Shown piece by piece: positions 6,566-13,798 of a stretch of 16,217 bases of DNA (positions within the stretch are counted from its first letter, which is position 1; each line of letters starts with the position of its first letter). Position numbers and translations under genes: made by a program. Under the pieces are notes generated by a model. It made no database searches. It had not been told where the DNA came from and was given only the letters and a program-made list of their open reading frames with translations. Source of the stretch: Parabacteroides sp. (GTDB lineage Bacteria; Bacteroidota; Bacteroidia; Bacteroidales; Tannerellaceae); the NCBI GenBank assembly GCA_020026285.1, contig JAHHQS010000087.1, forward strand, positions 1 through 16,217. The letters are read 5' to 3'.

Positions 6566-7895
6566 TTATTTTACATCTGCGTTATCCATCTTGGTGATAC
6601 GTTCAAAATCGTATCCTTCAGCTATACTTAAACCTTTAGTAACCTGACCTGTTTTAATATTATAAATGTAAATGGTAGGTTCTGAATCTTCAGGATTTGT
6701 ACCGATATAAGCAATATCACCATCAACAACCGAACGCTGAGAGAAATTACCTTCACTATAAGGAAGATGTTTACCTTCGTATTTCAATTCTTCTTTTTTA
6801 TCAGTATTCAAATCCAATATAGCATAGTAGCAATTATAGCTATGTCCCCAGTTTTCAGCACCAGTGTATTCAGGATCCATTATATAAAGAAGGGCTTTAC
6901 CTGGTGTCAAGAAGCTGGCTGTAATAAGTTTACCTTTCTTGAAATTATGACCAACATAAGATTTATCAAAATCCAATTCACCGTTTTTGATCTTCAACAA
7001 GCAACTATATCTCATTGTAGAACTTTTGCTGCCTGGTATACGAGTACCACATGCCAAATAAAGATTTTCCTGTTCATCAAAGAACATCTTTTCCTGCAAC
7101 AATTCGCCAAACGCTGTACCTTCCATTTGTTCAGCACGGTCTTCCATAACTTCTTTTTCAATCTTCATGTCATCAGCATTGATAAAGGCTGCATAGAAAC
7201 ATTTTTTAGCATTCTTATCTTTGCTCTTACGCTGGAAGAAATAGATAACTTTATTGTCACTCTTTCTATATGCAGCCAGACCTGATGTACTGAATGTTTC
7301 ATCATCACCAATAGTCAATGCTAATTCTCCTTCAGAAATGATAGCCATATTATCTGCATTCAATTTGGTCCAGACAACTTTCTTCTTTGAACCATCAGCA
7401 GCCATAATAAGCAAAGTATTATCATTCAACCAAGCATGACAATATTTACGAGCAGAGAAAGTATTCTTGCCAAAAGGTTGCTGAGCAATTGTTTTCAATT
7501 CATTACCTACGATCTGATATTTACCAAAATGATCTTCGGCAACAGGAACCTGATAATAATATTTACCCTTAAAGATAGTTTCTTTCTTAATTGTTGAAGT
7601 AATATCTACTCCATCGTTCTTAAAGTCGATTTTAGGCTGAATAGTTAATGAATCAACGCTCTTAACCAAAAAGGCATCACCAGAAGCCATAGATCCGGCA
7701 CCTACAGTAACCCATATATCAAAATGAGTTGTTAATGGAGCAGGTTTCTCTGGTTCCGGTTTCTCTGGTTCAACTGGTTTTTCCGGTTCAATCGGTTTTT
7801 CCGGAATTACAGGATCATCATCCGAACAAGCATTAAAAGTTAAACTTACCAAGGTTGCTGCGAAAGCGCAAGCTAAAAAATTTGATTTTTTTCAT
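6566..7895 (-). CDS. DUF4374 beta-propeller lipoprotein, XusB-like (copy 1), frameshifted in its signal peptide
   Basis: The product would be the surface lipoprotein that captures the ligand and hands it to the TonB-dependent receptor. The body (THFDIWVTVG onward) is a full-length DUF4374 domain, the family of B. thetaiotaomicron XusB. A natural ATG at 7895 matches the paralogue (MKKIKF), but a run of six T where copy 2 has five (plus-strand A run 7875-7880) shifts the frame, and the ATG frame stops after about 20 codons. Dropping one T restores MKKIKFLACAFAATLVSLTF-NAC, an excellent lipoprotein signal, and a 442-aa protein. As written, only a TTG-initiated, signal-less form (from 7852) is open. 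After the lipobox Cys come SDDD, an acidic surface-export signal, and a linker with four EKP units (three in copy 2). It may be a recent pseudogene, a phase-variable gene or a sequencing error. Confidence 0.85.
7741..7803 (-). repeat. Pro-Glu-Lys coding repeat in the lipoprotein linker (copy 1)
   Basis: Imperfect tandem units of 15-18 bp encode EPEKP-type repeats that join the acylated Cys to the propeller. Copy 1 has four EKP units. The equivalent tract in copy 2 (about 13651-13697) has three. The difference is one clean 15-bp in-frame unit, typical of replication slippage. Confidence 0.7.
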
Positions 7896-7907
7896 CTGAT
7901 TTTTTTA

Positions 7908-10268
7908 TTAATTTATGAATAATCTGAACTTACAAAAAAATGAACGTCCCGGTTTTTGCAACATATAATTATCATAGATTTTTGCATCCAACAAGTTGTT
8001 ACATTCTATTGATAAATTATATTTTTCTCTATTCCAGGAATAAGACAAGACCGCACTATGCAAATGTTGTGTCGGGATTCTGGATTTACTGGCCAGACTG
8101 CCATATCCTTCCCAGGTAAGGAAAAACCAATGAACATACTGATAATTATATCCCAATCTTAATTTGCTATCTTTTAATAAAAGATCGTGGAATGTAAAAT
8201 TTAATTCTGCATTACTAAATAACCAAGGACGATTGGGTACTTTATTGTTATAAGAAATGGACGGTTTCCCATTTGCCTTGAATTCCTGTTTGTCTCGGGC
8301 ATCCTGGAAACTACAATTCACTATTGCCTGCAAATAATCTTTCCAATTATATCGTAACTCTCCTTCCACTCCCTTGATATCAACACTCGAAACATTTTCA
8401 TATTGCATCATTCCTTCCGCTTCTGAAATGACGGCATGAATAAAATCATCTACACTACGCAGAAAACCATTCGCTTCATAATACAGTAAATGATCCGGAG
8501 CCAGACGAATACTGCCAAATGTTCCCAAATTCACATTATGGCTGCTTTCCGGTTTCAGTTTAACATTTGGATAGATAGTTGTTCCATTACCCAATAATTC
8601 TCGGGCCAAAGGAAGACGAACACTTCTTTCATATGATAATTTCAATGCCAGTTCTTCCCAAAAAGAATAACGTAACCCTGTTCCATATCCGACATGATTC
8701 TTCGTTGAAGATGCAGGAATTTCATCAGAACCTGTAATCCAGGACAAATCCTGCTGCTGAATATCCAAATGATTGATATAATCTTTCACGAAGAAAGTAT
8801 TCTCCATTTTATGATCAAAGAAAGATTGATTATACGACAAACCGATAATATGTTTAGCCAATATATCTTTCGATGGTTCAAATTCATCATCTATTTCATC
8901 ATATCTGTTATTACCAGTTCTATTCAACAAATAATTCAGATTCAATGAATGATGAGGGTTTATACGATAATCCAAATTACCACGAACAACCGTTAACGGA
9001 CGCTTATAATGTCTCAAAGACTTGGCACGCCCTGTGATTTCATTTCGAGAACTTTCTATATAATCACCATTCCAGTTATATTTTCTGAAAGCAGTATCAA
9101 CTGTTAACGAATGATCCCAGGTATGAGATAAAGATGCGTTCAGCTGTAAATTATCAATCAGGAAATTTCTCTTTAAATATCTGGCAGAAATATTCCAGGC
9201 ATCTACTTGTCTTTCAGCCAAACCATATACTTTCGTTTGAACAGAACCTGTCTGCAAATCTTTGTTCACCATAGAATAAGAACCTGACACATAAAAAGCA
9301 TCTGCCCAGAATTTATCTACAACCCCTAATTCCACTTGTCCCAACAAGGAAAAATAATCATCGTGAAAACGTTTCCTGTCAACAGGCATATACTTATGGC
9401 TTGCTTCATCCCACAGTTCGACATCTTTCATAGTATAATCATTCTTGGAATAATTCACTCCAATAGTAGGTTTAATTATCAAATGTGTTTTAGGTTCAAC
9501 ATATTTGGCATTCAAGTCAAATTTATGTGTATGAAAAGAACCTATACCATACGAAACATCCAAATAATTTTTCCTATCCTGATTAGTGATAATGTTGATG
9601 GCGCCACCTAAAGCGTCAGCTCCCAGACTTGCAGGAACGACTCCTTTATAAATTTCAATACGCTCAATAATATTTACCGGAAGATTGGCTAAAGAGACTC
9701 CGGAACCCTTCGAATTAAGAGGCATTCCATCCAAAAAGTAACGAACAGAATTCCCGGACATTCCATTGATTGACAAATCAAAGTCAGACCCCACACCTCC
9801 TTCTTCACGCACTTTGATACCTGTTGTACGATTGACCATCTCGTTCAAATTCTTCAATGAATTAACCAGAGGTTTCACATCTAATGCATTTACAGCAAAA
9901 GCTCCTTCTTTGATTTTCTGTGTTTTTGATTTACCGAAAACTTCTACTGAATTCAATGTTGTAGAACTTTCCTTCATCACGAAATCAACTTCTTTATCTT
10001 TCCGAAGATTTAAATCCATCTTTTGAGTTTCATATCCAATATATGAAACAACCAGTGTATACTTTCCAGGAGCAAGTTTTAAAGAATATTTACCACTTTC
10101 ATTCGTATAAACACCCAATGTAGTGTTTTCAACAGCGACAGTAACCTGTGGCAAAGATTCACCCTGCTGATCGGAGACCTTCCCCGAAAGAACAATTTTG
10201 TTTTGTGCTGCTAAAGGGAAACTTAAAATTAAACAACACAAAAACAACGATCGAACAATACTATTCAT
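7908..10268 (-). CDS. TonB-dependent outer-membrane receptor, XusA-like (copy 1), behind a cobalamin riboswitch
   Basis: A 786-aa outer-membrane receptor for TonB-powered uptake. It has a signal peptide (residues 1 to about 21, ending PLAAQ), a carboxypeptidase-regulatory-like beta-sandwich (about 24-100: LSGKVSDQQGESLPQVTVAV ... YIGYETQ), a possible TonB box near 107-113 (SVEVFGK), a plug domain (about 120-230, with SINGMSGNSVRYFLDGMPLN and RIEIYKGVVPASLGADALGGAINIIT) and a 22-strand-type barrel ending in ...GRSFFCKFRLFIN, an aromatic-rich final strand. The length fits FecA/BtuB-like receptors rather than SusC (about 1000 aa), and there is no SusD. It heads an operon with the DUF4374 lipoprotein (start 12 nt downstream) and the PepSY protein, the gene order of xusABC. 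The leader contains a cobalamin riboswitch, so expression is probably lowered by B12. The ligand could be a corrinoid, a cobalt complex or a siderophore; the sequence does not decide. Confidence 0.94.
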   Translation of the reverse strand: MNSIVRSLFLCCLILSFPLAAQNKIVLSGKVSDQQGESLPQVTVAVENTTLGVYTNESGKYSLKLAPGKYTLVVSYIGYETQKMDLNLRKDKEVDFVMKESSTTLNSVEVFGKSKTQKIKEGAFAVNALDVKPLVNSLKNLNEMVNRTTGIKVREEGGVGSDFDLSINGMSGNSVRYFLDGMPLNSKGSGVSLANLPVNIIERIEIYKGVVPASLGADALGGAINIITNQDRKNYLDVSYGIGSFHTHKFDLNAKYVEPKTHLIIKPTIGVNYSKNDYTMKDVELWDEASHKYMPVDRKRFHDDYFSLLGQVELGVVDKFWADAFYVSGSYSMVNKDLQTGSVQTKVYGLAERQVDAWNISARYLKRNFLIDNLQLNASLSHTWDHSLTVDTAFRKYNWNGDYIESSRNEITGRAKSLRHYKRPLTVVRGNLDYRINPHHSLNLNYLLNRTGNNRYDEIDDEFEPSKDILAKHIIGLSYNQSFFDHKMENTFFVKDYINHLDIQQQDLSWITGSDEIPASSTKNHVGYGTGLRYSFWEELALKLSYERSVRLPLARELLGNGTTIYPNVKLKPESSHNVNLGTFGSIRLAPDHLLYYEANGFLRSVDDFIHAVISEAEGMMQYENVSSVDIKGVEGELRYNWKDYLQAIVNCSFQDARDKQEFKANGKPSISYNNKVPNRPWLFSNAELNFTFHDLLLKDSKLRLGYNYQYVHWFFLTWEGYGSLASKSRIPTQHLHSAVLSYSWNREKYNLSIECNNLLDAKIYDNYMLQKPGRSFFCKFRLFIN

Positions 10269-10318
10269 TCTAATCTAATTAATAAAATTATAAACTTGTC
10301 GGATTTAAATTACATACT

Positions 10319-10351
10319 AAAAAGCTTATCCACATAACGATATATGGATAA
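10319..10351 (-). promoter_or_regulatory. Leader hairpin with T-run, possible riboswitch expression platform
   Basis: Between the aptamer and the receptor start, the minus strand can form a 7-bp stem TTATCCA/TGGATAA (arms 10345-10351 and 10326-10332) followed by GC and five T (10319-10323). It could act as a B12-controlled attenuator. The stem is short and AT-rich, so translational control is an equal alternative. Confidence 0.35.
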
Positions 10352-10413
10352 AGGAGATAACATAATTGGTTTCTACACTTCAATTCCCGAAAGTCTTAAA
10401 ACATTTAATATTT

Positions 10414-10566
10414 TTGGCAGGTATTCTGACTCATTCCTTCCCCGACATCTTCCCATATTAAAACAGACAGAGGTATAAAATCAAGGGTTTAAAAGAATTC
10501 ACAGTAGCGGGTCTGTTCAGGATTTTCACCTGATTTCCTTTTAATCTTTTTTTGCCTGCAAAAAAA
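10414..10566 (-). promoter_or_regulatory. Cobalamin (B12) riboswitch
   Basis: Read on the minus strand, the conserved blocks appear in the right order and spacing. GCAGG (about 10554-10558) forms the closing stem with the CCTGC of the B12 box. GGTGAAAATCC (10520-10530) and CCCGCTACTGT (10501-10511) form the core, followed by a variable arm. The B12 box AGTCAGAATACCTGCC is at 10416-10431. These are the hallmarks of the cobalamin aptamer (Rfam family Cobalamin). It lies about 145 nt before the receptor ATG and points towards it. Binding of adenosyl- or another cobalamin normally lowers expression of the downstream gene, often a transporter. It is the only direct regulatory clue to the role of this operon. 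Confidence 0.95.
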
Positions 10567-10582
10567 GATACCAAAAGCGACA

Positions 10583-10590
10583 CAAAATTA
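10583..10590 (-). promoter_or_regulatory. Probable promoter (-7 box) of the riboswitch and operon 1
   Basis: TAATTTTG on the minus strand matches the Bacteroidetes -7 consensus TAnnTTTG and would place the transcription start about 10 nt before the 5' closing stem of the riboswitch. No TTG or TTTG is evident at the -33 position, where the sequence is AT-only. Confidence 0.5.
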
Positions 10591-10689
10591 GGGAATAATA
10601 TAAATATTTAATAAAAAAATAACATTTTTATTTAAGGTCAGATTCCCATCATTTCAATTTAACCTCTGATAATCAATGACTAAATCAAT

Positions 10690-10712
10690 AAAAAATACCT
10701 ATTTTTAGGTAT
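10690..10712 (-). terminator. Short hairpin with T-run in the inter-operon gap
   Basis: Perfect 7-bp arms ATACCTA (10695-10701) and TAGGTAT (10706-10712) with a 4-nt loop are followed on the minus strand by a run of T. It resembles a weak intrinsic terminator. No gene ends just upstream of it on this strand apart from the structured segment at about 10740-10925, whose transcript it could end. Confidence 0.4.
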
Positions 10713-10739
10713 ATCATAAATTCGCAAAAATCAAGTGAA

Positions 10740-10925
10740 CATACGATAAAAAGTTCGAGGTGAACCAGTATGTATTTACCTCAGCCTTCCCTTGTTTATT
10801 CACTCTATACCTATTTGACAAGGTCCCGTATCATCCTCCCAATGCAAATGACCGGCTGAGCTTGCACAGATTAGTATATCCATCAAATCTTATTTCCGGA
10901 AAATACCCCCGACAAGTTCACCATA
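10740..10925. other. GC-richer intergenic segment with nested complementary arms, function unknown
   Basis: This part of the inter-operon gap is clearly richer in G and C than the AT-rich sequence on either side. It holds three nested complementary pairs: GGTGAAC/GTTCACC (10759-10765 and 10916-10922), CTCAGCC/GGCTGAG (about 10780-10786 and 10853-10859) and CCTTGT/ACAAGG (about 10790-10795 and 10818-10823). A palindrome TTTCCGGAAA lies near 10894-10903. A 66-codon plus-strand frame crosses it but has no coding features I recognise. It may be a small structured RNA, an interspersed repeat or a remnant. The strand cannot be fixed from the sequence. Confidence 0.35.
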
Positions 10926-10965
10926 AAATAAAAAAGTCTCAATTTGTGTTTGCAAAATGAGACTT
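10926..10965 (-). terminator. Terminator of operon 2 (Xus-like copy 2)
   Basis: Arms AAGTCTCA (10934-10941) and TGAGACTT (10958-10965) extend inward by four more pairs after one mismatch. On the minus strand the stem runs into TTTTTATTTTA. It lies about 30 nt past the PepSY stop codon and separates operon 2 from the riboswitch-controlled operon 1. Confidence 0.88.
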
Positions 10966-10994
10966 CCAGAATTTCTATCCTATAAGTAATCTGA

Positions 10995-12452
10995 TTAAAG
11001 CTTTCTCTTTATATATTTAAAACCGAGCCAACAGCCCGATAAACATACAAATCCACATCCTAAACAAAGAGCCCAGATACAAATTGTCCATAAAACGGGG
11101 CGCTCTATAAGCCATTTAATATTCAAATAATGAATTCCGCTAAACACCCACCTTTTTACCATTTTGTTATTATTCAAATAACGAACATAACCTGTTTTAG
11201 GATTCACATAATAACGTGTTGATATATTATCCTCAACCAGAATTTTATAAACAGGCAAAGTTTTGTCTATAGGCTGCTCACGATATAAATAGTAATTGTC
11301 ATATTCTTTCAAAACAGATATATCATATTTGACATCGTTTCCATGCATATGTTTGATACCTTCGATAACTGTTTCCTGTGGAATATACAATTCTTTAATC
11401 TGAGTAGAAGAAGCATCTATTAACAATTCACGATCACCTGCTATTATTGCATAAACAGGAATGTCACGAAAATGTATCCACCTCACTTCTTTCAAATCAG
11501 GATATTTACTTTGCAGATTTCTATAATCGAGTTTATAAGCGTCTGTCGGCAATGGGTCTTTTCCCCAAATGCGAGACGAACTGAAATGATATTTCCCTTC
11601 TGAATTGACAATCCATTGTGGTATTCGATTCATAGAAAAAGTACCACTTATGCCCCAAGCTAACAGAAATAAAGAAAAAATCAACCCTGTTACATGATGT
11701 AAGTAAAACCAGCGTTTACGATACGGACTTTCCCATCGTTTATTTTGCTTGTGACGAACATACAAGACATAAATACCCACAAAAATTCCAGATAAAGCAG
11801 CTAAAACACAAAAAACACCTCCTATTGTGAGACATGTCTTCCAAACATCAACGTCCTTACGAATAAAGGGCAAATAAAATTTATGTGGAATAGCTCCAAC
11901 CCAAGCCCAAAAACGTTGAGATTTATTGGTTAACTGCTGGACCTCTCCAGTCTTTCCGGATATAAATAATTCATGTTTATCAGCATCATCAAAATAGAAT
12001 TTGTAGATTGGTAAAACCCGTTCATAACTGGAGTAAAGTACCCATTGTGCACGTTCATGCAAAGTATCCACTTTTAAAACAGGAGCATCAATCCATCTTT
12101 TTGCAATTTCTTTTATAGAAGCAAAGTTGACTGGTTTAACAACCGATAAAGAATCATTACAGCAGAAAGAAAAAGTAGAATCATTTGTTGTTACAGTAAC
12201 CAGTGTCTGTTGTTGAAACTGATGAATTTTCAAATTTCTTATACTGCCACCAGCTTTCTTCTCTATTGTTTGAATATCGGGTAATGAAGAAGGAAGTGAT
12301 TCCTCCTTTTCGTATAACAGCCTATCAGATAATCGAGGATAAGGATGATAAATGAACACCAATCCAGAAACGAACCACATTAAAAAAAACAAAGCAATTA
12401 TGCATCCTGTTATCCGATGTATACTAAAGAAAAAATGAACTACCTTCTTCAT
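10995..12452 (-). CDS. PepSY-family four-helix inner-membrane protein, XusC-like (copy 2)
   Basis: A 485-aa paralogue of the operon 1 PepSY protein, colinear over its whole length. Helices lie at about 14-36, 208-232, 249-271 and 453-478. The two periplasmic PepSY-type segments are centred near 150-175 (KFYFDDADKHELFISGKTGE) and 400-428 (KILVEDNISTRYYVNPKTGY). Conserved histidines are H12, H36, H252, H253 and H441, all placed at or near helix ends and suitable as heme or metal ligands. The pair C97-C98 is also kept. In XusC-like systems this protein is the proposed inner-membrane reductase acting after receptor-mediated import. The ATG at 12452 lies 17 nt after the lipoprotein stop, and a strong terminator follows the gene. 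Differences from copy 1 are spread evenly, so both copies look intact and functional. Confidence 0.92.
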   Translation of the reverse strand: MKKVVHFFFSIHRITGCIIALFFLMWFVSGLVFIYHPYPRLSDRLLYEKEESLPSSLPDIQTIEKKAGGSIRNLKIHQFQQQTLVTVTTNDSTFSFCCNDSLSVVKPVNFASIKEIAKRWIDAPVLKVDTLHERAQWVLYSSYERVLPIYKFYFDDADKHELFISGKTGEVQQLTNKSQRFWAWVGAIPHKFYLPFIRKDVDVWKTCLTIGGVFCVLAALSGIFVGIYVLYVRHKQNKRWESPYRKRWFYLHHVTGLIFSLFLLAWGISGTFSMNRIPQWIVNSEGKYHFSSSRIWGKDPLPTDAYKLDYRNLQSKYPDLKEVRWIHFRDIPVYAIIAGDRELLIDASSTQIKELYIPQETVIEGIKHMHGNDVKYDISVLKEYDNYYLYREQPIDKTLPVYKILVEDNISTRYYVNPKTGYVRYLNNNKMVKRWVFSGIHYLNIKWLIERPVLWTICIWALCLGCGFVCLSGCWLGFKYIKRKL

Positions 12453-12469
12453 TACATATAACTTATTAA

Positions 12470-13786
12470 TTATTCAGCATCAGCATTATCCATCTTCACG
12501 ATACGGTCAAATCCGTAACCTTCAACAATACTCAAACCTTTTGTTGTCTTACCTGATTTAATATCATAGATATAAATAGTAGGTTCTGAATCGGCAGGAT
12601 TTGTTCCGACATAAGCAATGTCACCATCCACATAAGAACGCTGAGAGAAGTTTCCGCTGTTGTAAGGAAGATGTTTGCCCTCATATTCGAGCTCAGTCTT
12701 CTTATCTGTCATCAAATCCAAAACTGCATAATAACAATTGAAATCAGCTCCCCAATCTGCAGCTCCAGTATGTGACGGATCCATTATATAAAGAAGAGCT
12801 TTACCAGGAGCCAAGAAACTAGCTGTAATAATTTTTCCAGAGTCGTATTTATAACCTTCATATGATTTGTCAAAGTCCATCTCCCCTTTCTTGATTCTTA
12901 TCAGACGACCAAATCTCTGAGTAGAACTTGAAGCACCAGGAATTACAGAACCACAAGCAACATACAAATCTTCATTCTCATCAAAGAACATTTTATCTTG
13001 CAATAATTCACCATAAGCTGTACCTTCCATTTGTTCAGCACGATCTTCCATTGCTTCTTTTTCAACTTTCATATCGTCAACATTGATAAATGCTGCATAG
13101 AAACATTTCTTAGCTTTTTTATCTTTTGGTTTACGCTGAAACAGATAAATAATTTTTTTATCGCTCTTACGGTATGTAGCCAAACCGGAAGTACTGAATT
13201 TGCTATCTTCTGGAATATCCAAATCCAATTCACCTTCAGATAGAATACTCATATTATCTGTATTCAATTTTGTCCAAATAATTTTCTTCTTAGATCCATT
13301 TGCAGCCATGATTAACAATGTATTGTCATCAATCCACGCATGAGTATATTTACGTGCAGAATAGGTATTTTTATCAAATTTCTGTTCTGCAATTACATTC
13401 AATTTGTTTCCAACAATTTGATATTTACCAAAACGGTCTTCAGACACAGGAACCTGATAATAATATTTGCCTTTGTAAATTGTTTCTTCTTTAATTGTAG
13501 CTGTTACATCTACACCATCATTTTTAAAGTCTATTTTAGGCTGCACACCCAAAGAATCGACACTCTTTACCAATACGGCATCGGTTGCTCCCATACCACC
13601 TGTAGCACCAACAGTAACCCATATATCAAAATGAGTTGTTAATGGAGCAGGTTTCTCTGGTTCAACTGGTTTTTCCGGTTCAATCGGTTTTTCCGGAATA
13701 ACAGGATCATCATCCGAACAAGCATTAAAAGTCAAACTTACCATCGTCGCAGCGAATGCGCACATTAAAAACTTGATTTTTTTCAT
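12470..13786 (-). CDS. DUF4374 beta-propeller surface lipoprotein, XusB-like (copy 2)
   Basis: A 438-aa intact lipoprotein. The signal peptide MKKIKFLMCAFAATMVSLTFNA ends at lipobox Cys23. The following SDDD is an acidic stretch of the kind that directs Bacteroidetes lipoproteins to the cell surface. A linker of three EKP units (about residues 31-47) leads into the DUF4374 domain, a beta-propeller family whose characterised member XusB binds ferric enterobactin outside the cell and passes it to XusA. Propeller-type repeats are visible as strand pairs such as KYYYQVP, LLIMAANGSKKKIIW, LFQRKPKD, KALLYIMDP and PTIYIYDIKSGK. The surface glycoprotein BtuG, a B12-capturing partner of BtuB, is also a propeller lipoprotein, so this fold fits either ligand class. 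It starts 12 nt after the receptor stop and is probably translated with it. Confidence 0.93.
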   Translation of the reverse strand: MKKIKFLMCAFAATMVSLTFNACSDDDPVIPEKPIEPEKPVEPEKPAPLTTHFDIWVTVGATGGMGATDAVLVKSVDSLGVQPKIDFKNDGVDVTATIKEETIYKGKYYYQVPVSEDRFGKYQIVGNKLNVIAEQKFDKNTYSARKYTHAWIDDNTLLIMAANGSKKKIIWTKLNTDNMSILSEGELDLDIPEDSKFSTSGLATYRKSDKKIIYLFQRKPKDKKAKKCFYAAFINVDDMKVEKEAMEDRAEQMEGTAYGELLQDKMFFDENEDLYVACGSVIPGASSSTQRFGRLIRIKKGEMDFDKSYEGYKYDSGKIITASFLAPGKALLYIMDPSHTGAADWGADFNCYYAVLDLMTDKKTELEYEGKHLPYNSGNFSQRSYVDGDIAYVGTNPADSEPTIYIYDIKSGKTTKGLSIVEGYGFDRIVKMDNADAE

Positions 13787-13798
13787 TTGAAATATAAT

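Noticed and set aside
7741..7803. CRISPR-like short repeats
   Set aside because: The units are contiguous, in frame and encode a Pro-Glu-Lys linker, with no spacers. No CRISPR array or cas gene is present in the window.
7850..7852. TTG as the true start of lipoprotein copy 1
   Set aside because: It would delete most of the signal peptide, while the ATG at 7895 aligns perfectly with the paralogue apart from one homopolymer base. The frameshift explanation is stronger.
7908..10268. SusC-type glycan receptor
   Set aside because: At 786 aa it is too short for SusC and no SusD is present. The DUF4374 and PepSY partners and the B12 riboswitch point to metal-chelate or corrinoid uptake.
10760..10960. 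66-codon plus-strand open frame in the inter-operon gap
   Set aside because: It has no recognisable family or coding character, and it runs through the operon 2 terminator and across nested inverted repeats. It is better explained as non-coding.
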